Source of the DNA: Phytopseudomonas straminea
GTDB lineage: Bacteria > Pseudomonadota > Gammaproteobacteria > Pseudomonadales > Pseudomonadaceae
Direction of reading: 5' to 3'
Assembly (NCBI RefSeq): GCF_900112645.1
Contig: NZ_FOMO01000003.1
Span: forward strand, 186,001-250,000
DNA length: 64,000 bases
The first letter of the stretch is position 1. Every line of letters begins with the position of its first letter. A program made the position numbers and the translations under genes. A model generated the notes under the pieces. It did no database searches. It was given only the letters and a program-made list of their open reading frames with translations, and was not told the origin of the DNA. Shown here in pieces: positions 1-8,266 of this stretch.

Positions 1-348
1 GGCGCTATCCTGGTGTGCGCCGTGGTGGCGCTGCTGGCCCTGAAACTGGACGTGACCACCTCGACCTCGTTCATCAACTTCGGCGCCTTCCTGGCGTTCT
101 GCCTGGTCAACCTCTCGGTGATCGTCCACTTCGCCCGCCAACCCCAGGCGCGCGGCCCGCTGCAACTATTGCTCTGTGTGCTCTGCCCACTGATCGGCCT
201 GCTGGCCACGCTGTGGCTGATGGCCAGCCTCGACCGCCTGGCGATCATGCTCGGCTGCGCCTGGCTGGTACTCGGCGGCCTCTACCTGACCTGGCTGACC
301 GGCGGCTTCCGCCGTCAACCACCGCAGCTGCAGTTCGAAGCCGAGTAG
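1..348 (+). CDS. APC-family amino acid/polyamine permease, C-terminal end (partial)
   Basis: The reading frame is open from the first base of the window and stops at 346-348, so this is the last ~115 residues of a gene that begins outside. The fragment contains about four hydrophobic segments and the stretch TSFINFGAFLAF followed by VNLSVI, which is typical of the last helices of APC-superfamily permeases such as PuuP-like putrescine/amino-acid importers. The protein would sit in the inner membrane. Substrate cannot be told from this part. A strong hairpin follows at 363-384. I am fairly sure of the family, not of the substrate. Confidence 0.7.
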   Translation, partial: GAILVCAVVALLALKLDVTTSTSFINFGAFLAFCLVNLSVIVHFARQPQARGPLQLLLCVLCPLIGLLATLWLMASLDRLAIMLGCAWLVLGGLYLTWLTGGFRRQPPQLQFEAE

Positions 349-362
349 AAACCAGGTGGTGC

Positions 363-384
363 GAGCCGCCCTGGCAGGCGGCTC
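363..384. terminator. Hairpin after the permease gene
   Basis: A perfect 8-bp inverted repeat (GAGCCGCC / GGCGGCTC) with a 6-nt loop lies 15 bp after the permease stop codon. No clear T-run follows, so it is a probable but not textbook Rho-independent terminator. Confidence 0.55.
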
Positions 385-726
385 GTAGAGCGTGCACAAC
401 CAGCGTCGGGCAAATCGCGCTTTCCGGACATCTGCGGGACCCTCCCGGCTGCCAGGGCAATAGCCAGGTGGTAGAGCAGGATCAATTCGCTCAGCAGCGT
501 ACTGGCGCTATTGGTCAGCTCCGACTCTGGCATTCGCCGCAACAGCTTGGCCAGCGACACCGCCCGACACTCGACTGCTGCTTGCAACGAGCACTTGTCG
601 GCCACATTGCAGGGTGAGGGGAGAGGGCAAGGCGTGGAAGTGGCTGCTATCGGCCCAAATCTGACTTATTGGTGTATGGGGACATCTGCCTCTTCCTTGC
701 TCCGTGCTTGAAGAAAATGAGCCTTT
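385..726. other. Non-coding junction between permease and AT-rich island
   Basis: About 340 bp with no convincing gene. A minus-strand frame covering 315-605 is open but shows no recognisable domain or ribosome binding site. Composition changes from GC-rich to AT-rich near 640-730, so the left border of the island probably lies here. I see no tRNA, integrase remnant or direct repeat. Confidence 0.5.
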
Positions 727-1758
727 TCATCCAGGCTCATACTCATGAAACGTTCTGTGAACTACATACTTCTTCGGCATCGCAGGGGTTAAATTGTCAC
801 CATCAAAGAACACGAAATTTTTCCCACCTCCGAATGAACTATTGAAAATAATTCCATCGAACTTTGCTTCGCTCTTGATAAATTCGCAAAGGAACTGAGT
901 AGGAATATAGTCTAAATTTCCATTTTCCGGCCGAATAGGCTTGGATAGTTCTTCGGAGAACAGCTCAAGAAGTCCAAGAAATCCTAATGCAGCGTATAAT
1001 TGCTCTTCCCCAAAAGCAGAGGCGGAACACAGTTTTCGTGGCGAGGTTAGATCTAAAACAGAGAGCTCCCGGACTGGAGTGATCTCAGAGACATATACAC
1101 AGCTTGAGTTGCTAGGCCTTACCTCGCTAATGCAGGTTAGTAGATCATCCGCAACATAAAGGTAAGGAATTCCAAGTGGGTTCGCCCTGCCTCCTGTAAC
1201 TCGCTCGCGAGGGGGGCAGCCCATTTGGTTAGCATCCAGCGGGACTTCCGATATTCTTGCTCTAAAGAAGCTCTCCCTCTCATTTACAGGGGTTTTTAGC
1301 TGCTCCAGAAGTTGAAATAGAACGGCTTCTGTGCCGTCGGTAGTTGACCTGCTGAACAGGGATGAGTGAATGGTTGCCTTTGGAAAGAAGCGATTTTTAT
1401 GTTTAAGCTCAAGCTTGAACTCTTCCCACTGATCCATGTATGTGGCGATATTGAATTCAAACTGAAATCGCCGATCGGCGGCACCTTCTCCAAATATATC
1501 GACGATTAACTCTAATGGTTTTCGGACTTGCGCGCTAAAAAGTCCGTAAAGTTCCAGGATTTCAGGAAATGGATGGCCATCTTTATCTGCATATAAGCCG
1601 TAAGTAAACAGCTCAAGCTTATCGGTTAAGGCTCTCGGATCTATACAGGAAACCTGATTGGTTCCGCAATAACTACAGCGACTAATCTCTCCTTCAGAAA
1701 TGATCTTTGCTACAATTACGGAGTCTTGAAAGCATCGAACGCAGCATCTAGGCATCAT
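727..1758 (-). CDS. RES-domain protein with N-terminal Cys-rich region
   Basis: This 343-residue protein ends a three-gene operon. Residues ~5-31 carry paired cysteines (C5, C6, C9, then C28 and C31), suggesting a small zinc-binding knuckle. A helical region (~45-150) follows, comparable in place to the HEPN-like N-terminal domain found before some RES domains. Residues ~163-325 match a RES domain: FFRAR (R166/R168), CISEVRP (E212) and IIFNSS (S307/S308) give the Arg-Glu-Ser triad that names the family, and RANPLGIPYLYVA is characteristic. Known RES toxins such as MbcT degrade NAD+ and are paired with Xre/DUF2384 antitoxins. No such antitoxin is present here, so NAD+ attack by this protein is inference. 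The first ATG directly follows the stop of the preceding gene (TGA then ATG ATG), implying translational coupling. GC content (roughly 45%) is far below the flanks. Confidence 0.75.
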   Translation of the reverse strand: MMPRCCVRCFQDSVIVAKIISEGEISRCSYCGTNQVSCIDPRALTDKLELFTYGLYADKDGHPFPEILELYGLFSAQVRKPLELIVDIFGEGAADRRFQFEFNIATYMDQWEEFKLELKHKNRFFPKATIHSSLFSRSTTDGTEAVLFQLLEQLKTPVNERESFFRARISEVPLDANQMGCPPRERVTGGRANPLGIPYLYVADDLLTCISEVRPSNSSCVYVSEITPVRELSVLDLTSPRKLCSASAFGEEQLYAALGFLGLLELFSEELSKPIRPENGNLDYIPTQFLCEFIKSEAKFDGIIFNSSFGGGKNFVFFDGDNLTPAMPKKYVVHRTFHEYEPG

Positions 1759-2664
1759 TCACCTCCGAACAAATTCGCAGGTGGTTTCAATGTGATGCTT
1801 CATTGAGTATTTCTTCACTTGCCCTAATCCGGGAAATGGATTTCCATGAAGATTTAATAGCTCATTGAGTCCTGTTGTTCTAACGAAAATCCCTGGATTT
1901 TTATTTATGTATTCATGGACTTTATCAAGCGCCGACTTAAATTTCCCCCCTGGGTTTGCAGGCGAATCGTCATTGAAAGACGAAAAGTGCCGAACGTACA
2001 TTGCATCAAATTCATCACCATCAACATAGCTTAGGTGGATGGTGACCACATAAGCCGGACCACCGGCCTCGCTGTACTCTTCACTCAGGATGGTATAGTC
2101 GCCAAATCCTATAGCATTTTTATAAGTCCTCCATTCAGTGTGAAGGGAAGAATAAAAGGATTTTTCTTTATAGTCGGCATTTCGGATCTTCTTTTCAAAG
2201 AAATCACCAAAAAGCACAACATTATTTAAGCGTGATATTGCACCTGAGTGAACTTTGTCCTTGTTCACGAGGATACAGCTTGCCTCTTGCAATCGGTCAA
2301 CTAGCGCCTTGTCTATTCCACCCTCTATAAAGATTGCGCTATTAGACAAGGAAAGTTCAAGCTTAGCTAGTAATGATAAGTCATCAGTGCCTCTTACTTT
2401 TATGCAGGGAGTGAAATTGGCGGTGATTTTAGTAAGCTCAGACAACCCATCAGAACTCTTGGCAAAATCACCTATGGCCGGGTTCATTATCACCAAAGGA
2501 ACTATCCCCGATTCGGATAGTGCTTCTAACGTCTTGATTATGGGGGCCAGGTTGCCTCTCACAGGCTCAATCACAGGGCGAATAACGTCAGGCTGAATGT
2601 GCCCAGCCAGCTCTCTGAGAGCAATTAGTTCAAATTGCTTACCTCGTAAAATTGGGTAGTACAT
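1759..2664 (-). CDS. sce7725-like / beta-family protein
   Basis: A 301-residue protein starting MYYPILRGKQFELIALREL, the opening that characterises sce7725-family proteins, which are related to the beta family first noted in phages. Internal features fit: VIRPVIEPVR near residue 30 and alternating beta/alpha segments such as IVPLVIMNP, resembling a TIM-barrel-like fold. Its biochemical function is unknown. The ATG at 2664 is supported by an AAGGA box 8-10 bases upstream, located inside the end of the preceding gene, with which it overlaps by 40 bp. The stop is immediately followed by the RES gene start. In other genomes sce7725 and sce7726 proteins are encoded next to each other (established family knowledge), which supports one functional unit here. 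AT-rich like its neighbours. Confidence 0.75.
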   Translation of the reverse strand: MYYPILRGKQFELIALRELAGHIQPDVIRPVIEPVRGNLAPIIKTLEALSESGIVPLVIMNPAIGDFAKSSDGLSELTKITANFTPCIKVRGTDDLSLLAKLELSLSNSAIFIEGGIDKALVDRLQEASCILVNKDKVHSGAISRLNNVVLFGDFFEKKIRNADYKEKSFYSSLHTEWRTYKNAIGFGDYTILSEEYSEAGGPAYVVTIHLSYVDGDEFDAMYVRHFSSFNDDSPANPGGKFKSALDKVHEYINKNPGIFVRTTGLNELLNLHGNPFPGLGQVKKYSMKHHIETTCEFVRR

Positions 2665-3512
2665 AGAGCATCCTTACTGAATGTTTTGTTTAGGTTTTCT
2701 ACAAGGTCGCGCTTTTGATTAGCTCGCAGCTTGAATCCTATTCCTGCCATTAATAACGAGCGAGGAAGTGAAAGCACATACGCCCCCTCGACTTTTCTGC
2801 TCTTTTTTAAAGTAGAGCAAAATGCTTTTCGAACATCCTCGGGTGGGGAGTTTTTAAGTATTTCTTCACAGGCAGAAAAAATTTCAGTGTTAGAGTAGTC
2901 GATGTTCGATTTGGAAACGGTGGAGGCAATTTCCTTGTACTCACTTACCCGTAAAGATCGCATTAGAATTGAGATGTCAACTGGGTCTTTGGAGACCTCT
3001 GCTTCTCGAGTTATGCGCAGGCTTTTCTTAGGGGTAAGCTCGATAATGCCAATGTCATTACGGCAAAGCCCTTGCACCTTGTTTAAATGGGCTTTGCCTA
3101 CGACAACATATGTTTTGTCAAAAATCTTGCGATAAAATGAAAGTTGCTCTGGTAATCTGTCCAAGTTATCGAAGTCTGACTTTATTTCGTAACAAGTAGA
3201 AGTGCCGTTCAATATCACGCAATCAGCCTTGCTACGTCCAACTCTGAACTCCGGTAGAACTGTGGCAGTGTTAACTGAATGTCGTCCAAGCAACAGTCTT
3301 TCAGCGACTGTGTTTTTGTAAAAATACTCGCCCCTATAGTTTCTTGAAAGTTCGGAGTATGCGTGATCAATAACTTCGGCTGCTGTGAAGTTTTCTTCAA
3401 GCGAATTTTGATAGAGTGCCGCAATGTCCAATAGATAAGAAAAATCTCCAGATGCAATCTCAGCAATGCGCTTGCTTGAGAATAGTCTTGCTGCATCCCT
3501 TGTGGTTAACAA
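2625..3512 (-). CDS. sce7726-like PD-(D/E)XK nuclease-fold protein
   Basis: First gene of the AT-rich operon, 295 residues. A PD-(D/E)XK nuclease core is visible: E71 in a helix (NTVAERLLL), D97 in KADCVI, then E109 and K111 in YEIK, followed by Q123 and the strand TYVVVGK. This order fits a metal-dependent DNase-like active site, and the context FRVGRSKADCVI resembles sce7726-family proteins. A helical C-terminal half (160-295) has no recognised domain. The start is a TTG at 3512 with GAGG eight bases upstream. An in-frame stop lies just before and no other start codon lies between, so the unusual start is well supported. It overlaps the next gene by 40 bp. Whether it cuts DNA or RNA, and what triggers it, is unknown. 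Confidence 0.75.
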   Translation of the reverse strand: MLTTRDAARLFSSKRIAEIASGDFSYLLDIAALYQNSLEENFTAAEVIDHAYSELSRNYRGEYFYKNTVAERLLLGRHSVNTATVLPEFRVGRSKADCVILNGTSTCYEIKSDFDNLDRLPEQLSFYRKIFDKTYVVVGKAHLNKVQGLCRNDIGIIELTPKKSLRITREAEVSKDPVDISILMRSLRVSEYKEIASTVSKSNIDYSNTEIFSACEEILKNSPPEDVRKAFCSTLKKSRKVEGAYVLSLPRSLLMAGIGFKLRANQKRDLVENLNKTFSKDALCTTQFYEVSNLN

Positions 3513-3899
3513 TCTATTAGCCTCACGTACTGTTATTTCTGCAGTCTACGACCATTTTCATCGTCTCCGAGTCCGCTCTATATCCGTTTAAGTCGAGTCG
3601 GAGACAAAGCAAATCAGGACGCCAGCCGCTAAGCGCGCTGCATCTCTGATGCAGGCAGCTTTCCCTGAAACGGAATATACCAGCCGTTGCACCATGATGG
3701 GCAGGAGCGCGGTATCTGAAGTGATACCCGGCAAAGAGTACCCAGCTCTTGCTTAAACGTCACAAAATCAGTCAGTCTAAATGTCCGCTTCTGGCTGAAA
3801 TCTGTCTCCCCCCTTCACGCCCTCCGCTGCGGCATAGCCTGCCCGCCCTACACTGTAATCTGCGACAATCCCGCCTTTGCCCTGATTGCCTCGATCCAG
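3513..3899. other. Divergent intergenic region between nuclease operon and hrpA
   Basis: No gene seen in 387 bp. It must hold promoters for both the minus-strand island operon and hrpA. It contains the long inverted repeat at 3563-3605 and a short hairpin at 3638-3654 (CTGCATC / GATGCAG, 3-nt loop). Composition returns to GC-rich by about 3600, so the right border of the island is close to the inverted repeat. Confidence 0.5.
3563..3605. repeat. Spaced inverted repeat upstream of the nuclease-RES operon
   Basis: The arms GTCTCCGAGTC (3563-3573) and GAGTCGGAGAC (3595-3605) match in 10 of 11 positions as an inverted repeat with a 21-bp spacer. The nearer arm is about 50 bp upstream of the TTG start of the first island gene. 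Placement fits an operator with arms three helical turns apart, or a leader hairpin. No regulator gene is encoded in the operon itself. Confidence 0.55.
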
Positions 3900-6800
3900 A
3901 TGACTGACCTCGCCGCCCTGCAGAAGAACCTCGACCACGCCCTGATCGCCGACCGCCATCGTCTGCGCCGGCAGTTGCACGAGCTGCAGAAAAAGCCTGA
4001 CGAGGCCAAGCAGGCGCAGTGGCTGGAGCGTTTTCAGGCGTCGTGCGCCAAGGTCGAGGCGCGGCGCTTGAGTGTGCCGGTGATGCGTTATGACGACGCC
4101 TTGCCGATTGCCGCCAAGCGCGACGAGATCAAGGCAGCATTGGAGAAGAGCCAGGTGGTGGTGATCGCCGGCGAAACCGGTTCGGGCAAGACCACTCAGT
4201 TGCCGAAAATCTGCCTGGAGATCGGCCGCGGTCAGCATGGCCTGATCGGTCACACCCAACCGCGGCGTTTGGCGGCGCGCAGCGTGGCCACGCGGGTGGC
4301 CGAGGAGATCGGTACGCCGCTCGGTGAGCTGGTCGGCTACCAGGTGCGCTTCGAGGATCAGAGCAAGGACAGCACGCTGATCAAACTGATGACCGACGGC
4401 ATCCTGCTCGCCGAAACCCAGCACGACCGCTACCTGGAAAAGTACGACACCATCATCGTCGACGAGGCCCACGAACGCAGCCTCAACATCGACTTCCTGC
4501 TCGGCTACCTGAAAACCCTGCTGCCGCGCCGCCCCGACCTCAAGGTGATCATCACCTCGGCAACCATCGACCTGGAGCGTTTCGCCAAGCACTTCGGTGG
4601 TGATGGGCGGCCGGATGCGCCCATCGTCGAAGTCTCCGGGCGCACCTACCCGGTGGAAACCTGGTATCGCCCGCTGGCCGCTGAGGTGGACGAGGAGGGC
4701 GAAAGCCTGCTCGACGACCTGACCGTCGACCAAGGCATTCTCGCTGCACTGGATGAGATCGCCGCCCACGAGAAAAGCGTCGGTCAGCGCCCCGGCGATG
4801 TGCTGATCTTCCTGCCCGGCGAGCGCGAGATTCGTGAGGCTGCCGAGGTGCTGCGCAAGGCCAACCTGCGCTTTACCGAAGTGCTGCCGCTGTATGCGCG
4901 GCTCACGCCCGCCGAGCAGCAGAAGATTTTCGCGCCCATGGCCGGGCGCAAGATCGTGCTGGCCACCAACGTGGCGGAAACCTCGCTGACGGTGCCGGGC
5001 ATTCGCTACGTGATCGACAGCGGCACTGCGCGCATCAGCCGCTACAGCTACCGCGCCAAGGTGCAGCGTTTGCCCATCGAGGCGATTTCCCAGGCCAGCG
5101 CCAACCAGCGCAAGGGTCGTTGCGGGCGAGTCGAGCCGGGCATCTGCGTGCGGCTGTACAGCGAGGAGGATTTCCTCGGCCGGCCGACCTTCACCGATCC
5201 GGAAATCCTGCGCACCAACCTGGCGGCGGTAATCCTGCAGATGCTCCATCTGCGCCTGGGCAGCATCGAGGATTTCCCCTTTATCGAGCCGCCGGATGGC
5301 AAGGCCATCAGCGACGGTTTCAACCTCTTGCAGGAACTCTCGGCGGTCAACCGCGAGAGCCAGTTGACGCCCCTGGGCCGCCAGCTGGCGCGCTTGCCCA
5401 TCGACCCGCGCCTGGGCCGCATGGTGCTCGAAGCGGCCAAGCTCGGCAGCCTGCAGGAGTTGCTGATCGTCGCCAGTGCGCTGTCCGTGCAGGATCCGCG
5501 TGAGCGGCCGATGGATCGCCAGCAGGCCGCCGACCAGGCCCACGCGCAGTGGAAGGACGTGGATTCGGATTTCGCCGCGCTGATCAACCTGTGGCGCGGC
5601 TTCGAGGAAAAACGCCAGGAACTGGGCAGCAATCCGCTGCGCACCTGGTGCAAGAAGAACTTCCTCAACTACATGCGCTTGCGCGAATGGCGCGATGCTC
5701 ACCGCCAACTGGTGCTGCTCGCCAAGGATCTGCAACTGGCGCCCGCCAGGGCCGCGGCGCAAACCGCCGAGGGCGGCAAGCCCGCGGCGAAGCCGGTGCA
5801 GGCGACCACCGATACCAAGGTCAACGTGATCCTGCGCGAGCAGGCCGAGGCCAGCGAGGCGGCGCAGCGCGCCAAGAGCTATGCCGCAGTGCACAAGGCG
5901 ATCCTCAGCGGCCTGCTCAGCCAGATCGGCCAGAAGACCGAGGAGGGCGATTACCAGGGGGCGCGGCAGCGGCGCTTCTGGGTGCATCCGTCGTCGGTGA
6001 TCGGTCGCAAGAAACCCAACTGGATCATGGCCGCCGAGCTGGTCGAAACCACCAAGCTGTTCGCCCGCCAGGTCGCCAAGATCGAGCCGGACTGGATCGA
6101 GCCCCTGGCCGGCCACCTGATCAAGAAGAACCACTTCGAGCCCCACTGGGAGAAGAAGCGCGGCCAGGTGGTGGCCTACGAGCAGGTCACCCTGTACGGC
6201 TTGATCGTGGTGGGACGCCGCCCGGTGCATTACGGGCCCATCGACCCGCAGGCTTCGCGCGAGCTGTTCATCCGCGAAGGCCTGGTGCGCAGTGAAATCA
6301 ACAGCCGCGCCAAGTGCCTGAACGCCAACCGCCAACTGCTGGAAAAGCTCGACGAGCTGGAAGCCAAGGCGCGCCGCCGCGACATTCTTGCCGACGAGGA
6401 AACCCTGTTCGCCTACTACGAGGCGCGGATTCCAGAGGACATCTATCAGGCCGCCACCTTCGAGAGCTGGTACAAGCGCGAGAGCGCCAAGGACCCGCAA
6501 CTGCTGCTGATGCGCGAGGAGGACGTGTTGGCCCGCGAGGCCCTGGAAGTCACCGCCGCGCAGTATCCGGACACCCTGCATATCGGCGAGCTGCAATTGC
6601 CGCTCACCTATCATTTCGAGCCCAACCACCCCCGTGACGGCGTCACCCTGCGTGTGCCGGCGCCGCTGTTGCCACAACTGCCGGGCGAGCGTCTGGAATG
6701 GCTGGTGCCGGGGCTGATCGAAGCCAAGGCCATCGATCTGGTGCGAGGCCTGCCCAAGGCGCTGCGCAAGAACTTCGTGCCGGTGCCGGATTTCGTCGGC

Positions 6801-7931
6801 GCGGCCCTGAGCAAGCTCACCTTCGGCCAGGGCAGCCTGCCGGAAAGCCTGGGCCGCGAGCTGCAGCGCATGACTGGCGCGCGGATCGACGCCGAGGCAT
6901 GGGTCGAGGCTACCCGCCAGCTCGAAGACCACCTGAAGATGAACATCGAAGTGGTCGACACCCATGGCAAGCTGCTCGGCGAAGGACGCGACCTGGCCGA
7001 GCTGACCGCCCGCTTCGCCGAGGCCAGCCAGGCCGCGCTGGCCATCCCGCAGGCCGACAAGGTGCAGAAGCCGGTGGAAGCCAAGGGCTTTGCCCAAGTT
7101 GCCGAGAAGACCCAGCAGAAGGTGGCCGGGCTATCCATGACCGTGTTCCCGGCGCTGGTCGAGGACGGTGGCGTGGTCAAGGAAGGGCGTTTCCCGACCC
7201 AGGCCGAGGCCGAGTTCCAGCATCGTCGCGCCTTGCAGCGCCTGCTGCTGCAACAACTGGCCGAGCCGGCCAAATTCCTGCGTGGCAAGTTGCCGGGGCT
7301 GACCGAGCTGGGCCTGCTGCACCGCGAGCTGGGCCGCGTCGAGGCGCTGGTCGAGGACATTCTGCTGGCCAGCCTGGACAGCTGCATCCTCGACGGTGAA
7401 CAGCCGCTGCCCCGCGACGGCGCCGCCCTGGCCGCCCTGGCCGAGAAGAAGCGCGGCGCCTGGACCGAGCACGCCGAAAAGCTGGCCCGCCTGACCCTGG
7501 AAATCCTCAAGCTGTGGCACGGCCTGCAGAAGCGCTTCAAGGGCAAGATCGACCTGGCCCAGGCCGTGGCGCTCAACGACATCAAGGCGCAGCTGGGCAA
7601 CCTCGTGTATCCCGGCTTCGTACGCGAAACCCCGGCCGAATGGCTCAAGGAACTGCCGCGCTACCTCAAGGCCATCGAACAACGCTTCGACAAGATCGCC
7701 GCGCAACTGCAGCGCGACCGCGTATGGAGCGGCGAGCTGGCCGGCTATTGGGAGCAGTACCAGGCGCGCTTGGGCAAGCACCTGCAGGAAGGCAAGCGCG
7801 ACCCCAACCTGACCCTGTACCGCTGGATGCTCGAGGAATACCGTGTCTCTCTCTGGGCCCAGCAGTTGGGCACCAAGATAGCGGTATCGGACAAGCGCTT
7901 GAGCAAGCAGTGGAGCCAGGTGGAAGGCTGA
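3900..7931 (+). CDS. hrpA: ATP-dependent RNA helicase HrpA
   Basis: A 1343-residue DEAH-box helicase, close to the ~1300 residues of E. coli HrpA. Motifs in order: Walker A GETGSGKT at 91-98, TQPRRLAA at ~119-126, DEAH at 188-191, SAT at 220-222, then QRKGRCGR (motif VI) near residue 403. The helicase-associated and OB-like domains follow, and then the long C-terminal region specific to HrpA. HrpA is a cytoplasmic 3'-5' RNA helicase, reported in E. coli to act on mRNA processing and stalled ribosomes. The ATG at 3900 has a poor Shine-Dalgarno, but the N-terminus MTDLAALQKNLDHALIADRH is that of known homologues. It stands alone, divergent from the AT-rich island, and is followed by palindromic repeats. 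Confidence 0.96.
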   Translation: MTDLAALQKNLDHALIADRHRLRRQLHELQKKPDEAKQAQWLERFQASCAKVEARRLSVPVMRYDDALPIAAKRDEIKAALEKSQVVVIAGETGSGKTTQLPKICLEIGRGQHGLIGHTQPRRLAARSVATRVAEEIGTPLGELVGYQVRFEDQSKDSTLIKLMTDGILLAETQHDRYLEKYDTIIVDEAHERSLNIDFLLGYLKTLLPRRPDLKVIITSATIDLERFAKHFGGDGRPDAPIVEVSGRTYPVETWYRPLAAEVDEEGESLLDDLTVDQGILAALDEIAAHEKSVGQRPGDVLIFLPGEREIREAAEVLRKANLRFTEVLPLYARLTPAEQQKIFAPMAGRKIVLATNVAETSLTVPGIRYVIDSGTARISRYSYRAKVQRLPIEAISQASANQRKGRCGRVEPGICVRLYSEEDFLGRPTFTDPEILRTNLAAVILQMLHLRLGSIEDFPFIEPPDGKAISDGFNLLQELSAVNRESQLTPLGRQLARLPIDPRLGRMVLEAAKLGSLQELLIVASALSVQDPRERPMDRQQAADQAHAQWKDVDSDFAALINLWRGFEEKRQELGSNPLRTWCKKNFLNYMRLREWRDAHRQLVLLAKDLQLAPARAAAQTAEGGKPAAKPVQATTDTKVNVILREQAEASEAAQRAKSYAAVHKAILSGLLSQIGQKTEEGDYQGARQRRFWVHPSSVIGRKKPNWIMAAELVETTKLFARQVAKIEPDWIEPLAGHLIKKNHFEPHWEKKRGQVVAYEQVTLYGLIVVGRRPVHYGPIDPQASRELFIREGLVRSEINSRAKCLNANRQLLEKLDELEAKARRRDILADEETLFAYYEARIPEDIYQAATFESWYKRESAKDPQLLLMREEDVLAREALEVTAAQYPDTLHIGELQLPLTYHFEPNHPRDGVTLRVPAPLLPQLPGERLEWLVPGLIEAKAIDLVRGLPKALRKNFVPVPDFVGAALSKLTFGQGSLPESLGRELQRMTGARIDAEAWVEATRQLEDHLKMNIEVVDTHGKLLGEGRDLAELTARFAEASQAALAIPQADKVQKPVEAKGFAQVAEKTQQKVAGLSMTVFPALVEDGGVVKEGRFPTQAEAEFQHRRALQRLLLQQLAEPAKFLRGKLPGLTELGLLHRELGRVEALVEDILLASLDSCILDGEQPLPRDGAALAALAEKKRGAWTEHAEKLARLTLEILKLWHGLQKRFKGKIDLAQAVALNDIKAQLGNLVYPGFVRETPAEWLKELPRYLKAIEQRFDKIAAQLQRDRVWSGELAGYWEQYQARLGKHLQEGKRDPNLTLYRWMLEEYRVSLWAQQLGTKIAVSDKRLSKQWSQVEG

Positions 7932-7940
7932 GGGGTATCT

Positions 7941-8010
7941 CGTAGCCCGAGTCGAGCGTAGCGACACCCGGGAATCGCCCTGGGAATCGTTGCGCTCAAC
8001 CCAGGCTACG
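7941..8010. repeat. CGTAGCC...GGCTACG imperfect palindrome
   Basis: A 70-bp element with perfect 7-bp ends. About 24 bp of each arm pair with a few mismatches. A related half-element lies at 52052-52085. It resembles the REP-like intergenic palindromes common in Pseudomonas genomes. Confidence 0.6.
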
Positions 8011-8032
8011 GAGCGGTTCTGCTTTGGCATTT

Positions 8033-8080
8033 GTGGGAGCGCGCCATGCGCGCGAGATCACGGGTATGGCCCGTTCCCAC
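8033..8080. repeat. REP-like palindrome (GTGGGA...TCCCAC)
   Basis: A 48-bp element bounded by GTGGGA and TCCCAC with the GC-rich core GCGCCATGCGCGCGAGA. A degenerate relative with the same core lies at 58588-58651. This is the typical layout of Pseudomonas REP sequences. Confidence 0.65.
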
Positions 8081-8124
8081 AAGGGTAAGGTGTCCCATGA
8101 TATAGGCGCGCGAGGTCTCAGCCC

Positions 8125-8186
8125 GTAGGGCGGATGTCGCTTTTTACATCCGCCATGGTGGATCGGTTAAGCGAGATCCACCCTAC
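8125..8186. repeat. 62-bp palindromic element, copy 1
   Basis: The ends GTAGGGCGGAT and ATCCACCCTAC are inverted repeats with one mismatch. Inside is a perfect hairpin (GGCGGATGT 8129-8137 / ACATCCGCC 8146-8154, 8-nt loop). A second copy of the same length and orientation is at 10253-10314, on the other side of the ABC exporter gene. Confidence 0.75.
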
Positions 8187-8266
8187 GCCTGACGGGCTTT
8201 CGGAACTTGGGTCGCGAAATGATGCTTGGCGCCATAGCCCAAAAGGCTATGGCGCTTTGCTTTCGA

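Larger units (their letters stand above)
7932..8266. other. Repeat-rich convergent intergenic region
   Basis: 335 bp between the convergent ends of hrpA and the ABC exporter. It is occupied almost entirely by three different palindromic elements (7941-8010, 8033-8080, 8125-8186) and holds no gene. The symmetric DNA may also terminate both transcripts. Confidence 0.7.

Noticed and set aside
315..605. Possible 96-residue gene between permease and island
   Set aside because: No ribosome binding site, no recognised domain, and it runs into the permease gene end. It may be a remnant but cannot be supported.
3777..7097. A very long open frame on the minus strand inside hrpA
   Set aside because: The plus-strand frame has all helicase motifs. 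The minus-strand frame is an artefact of GC-rich codons in the opposite phase and has no domain.
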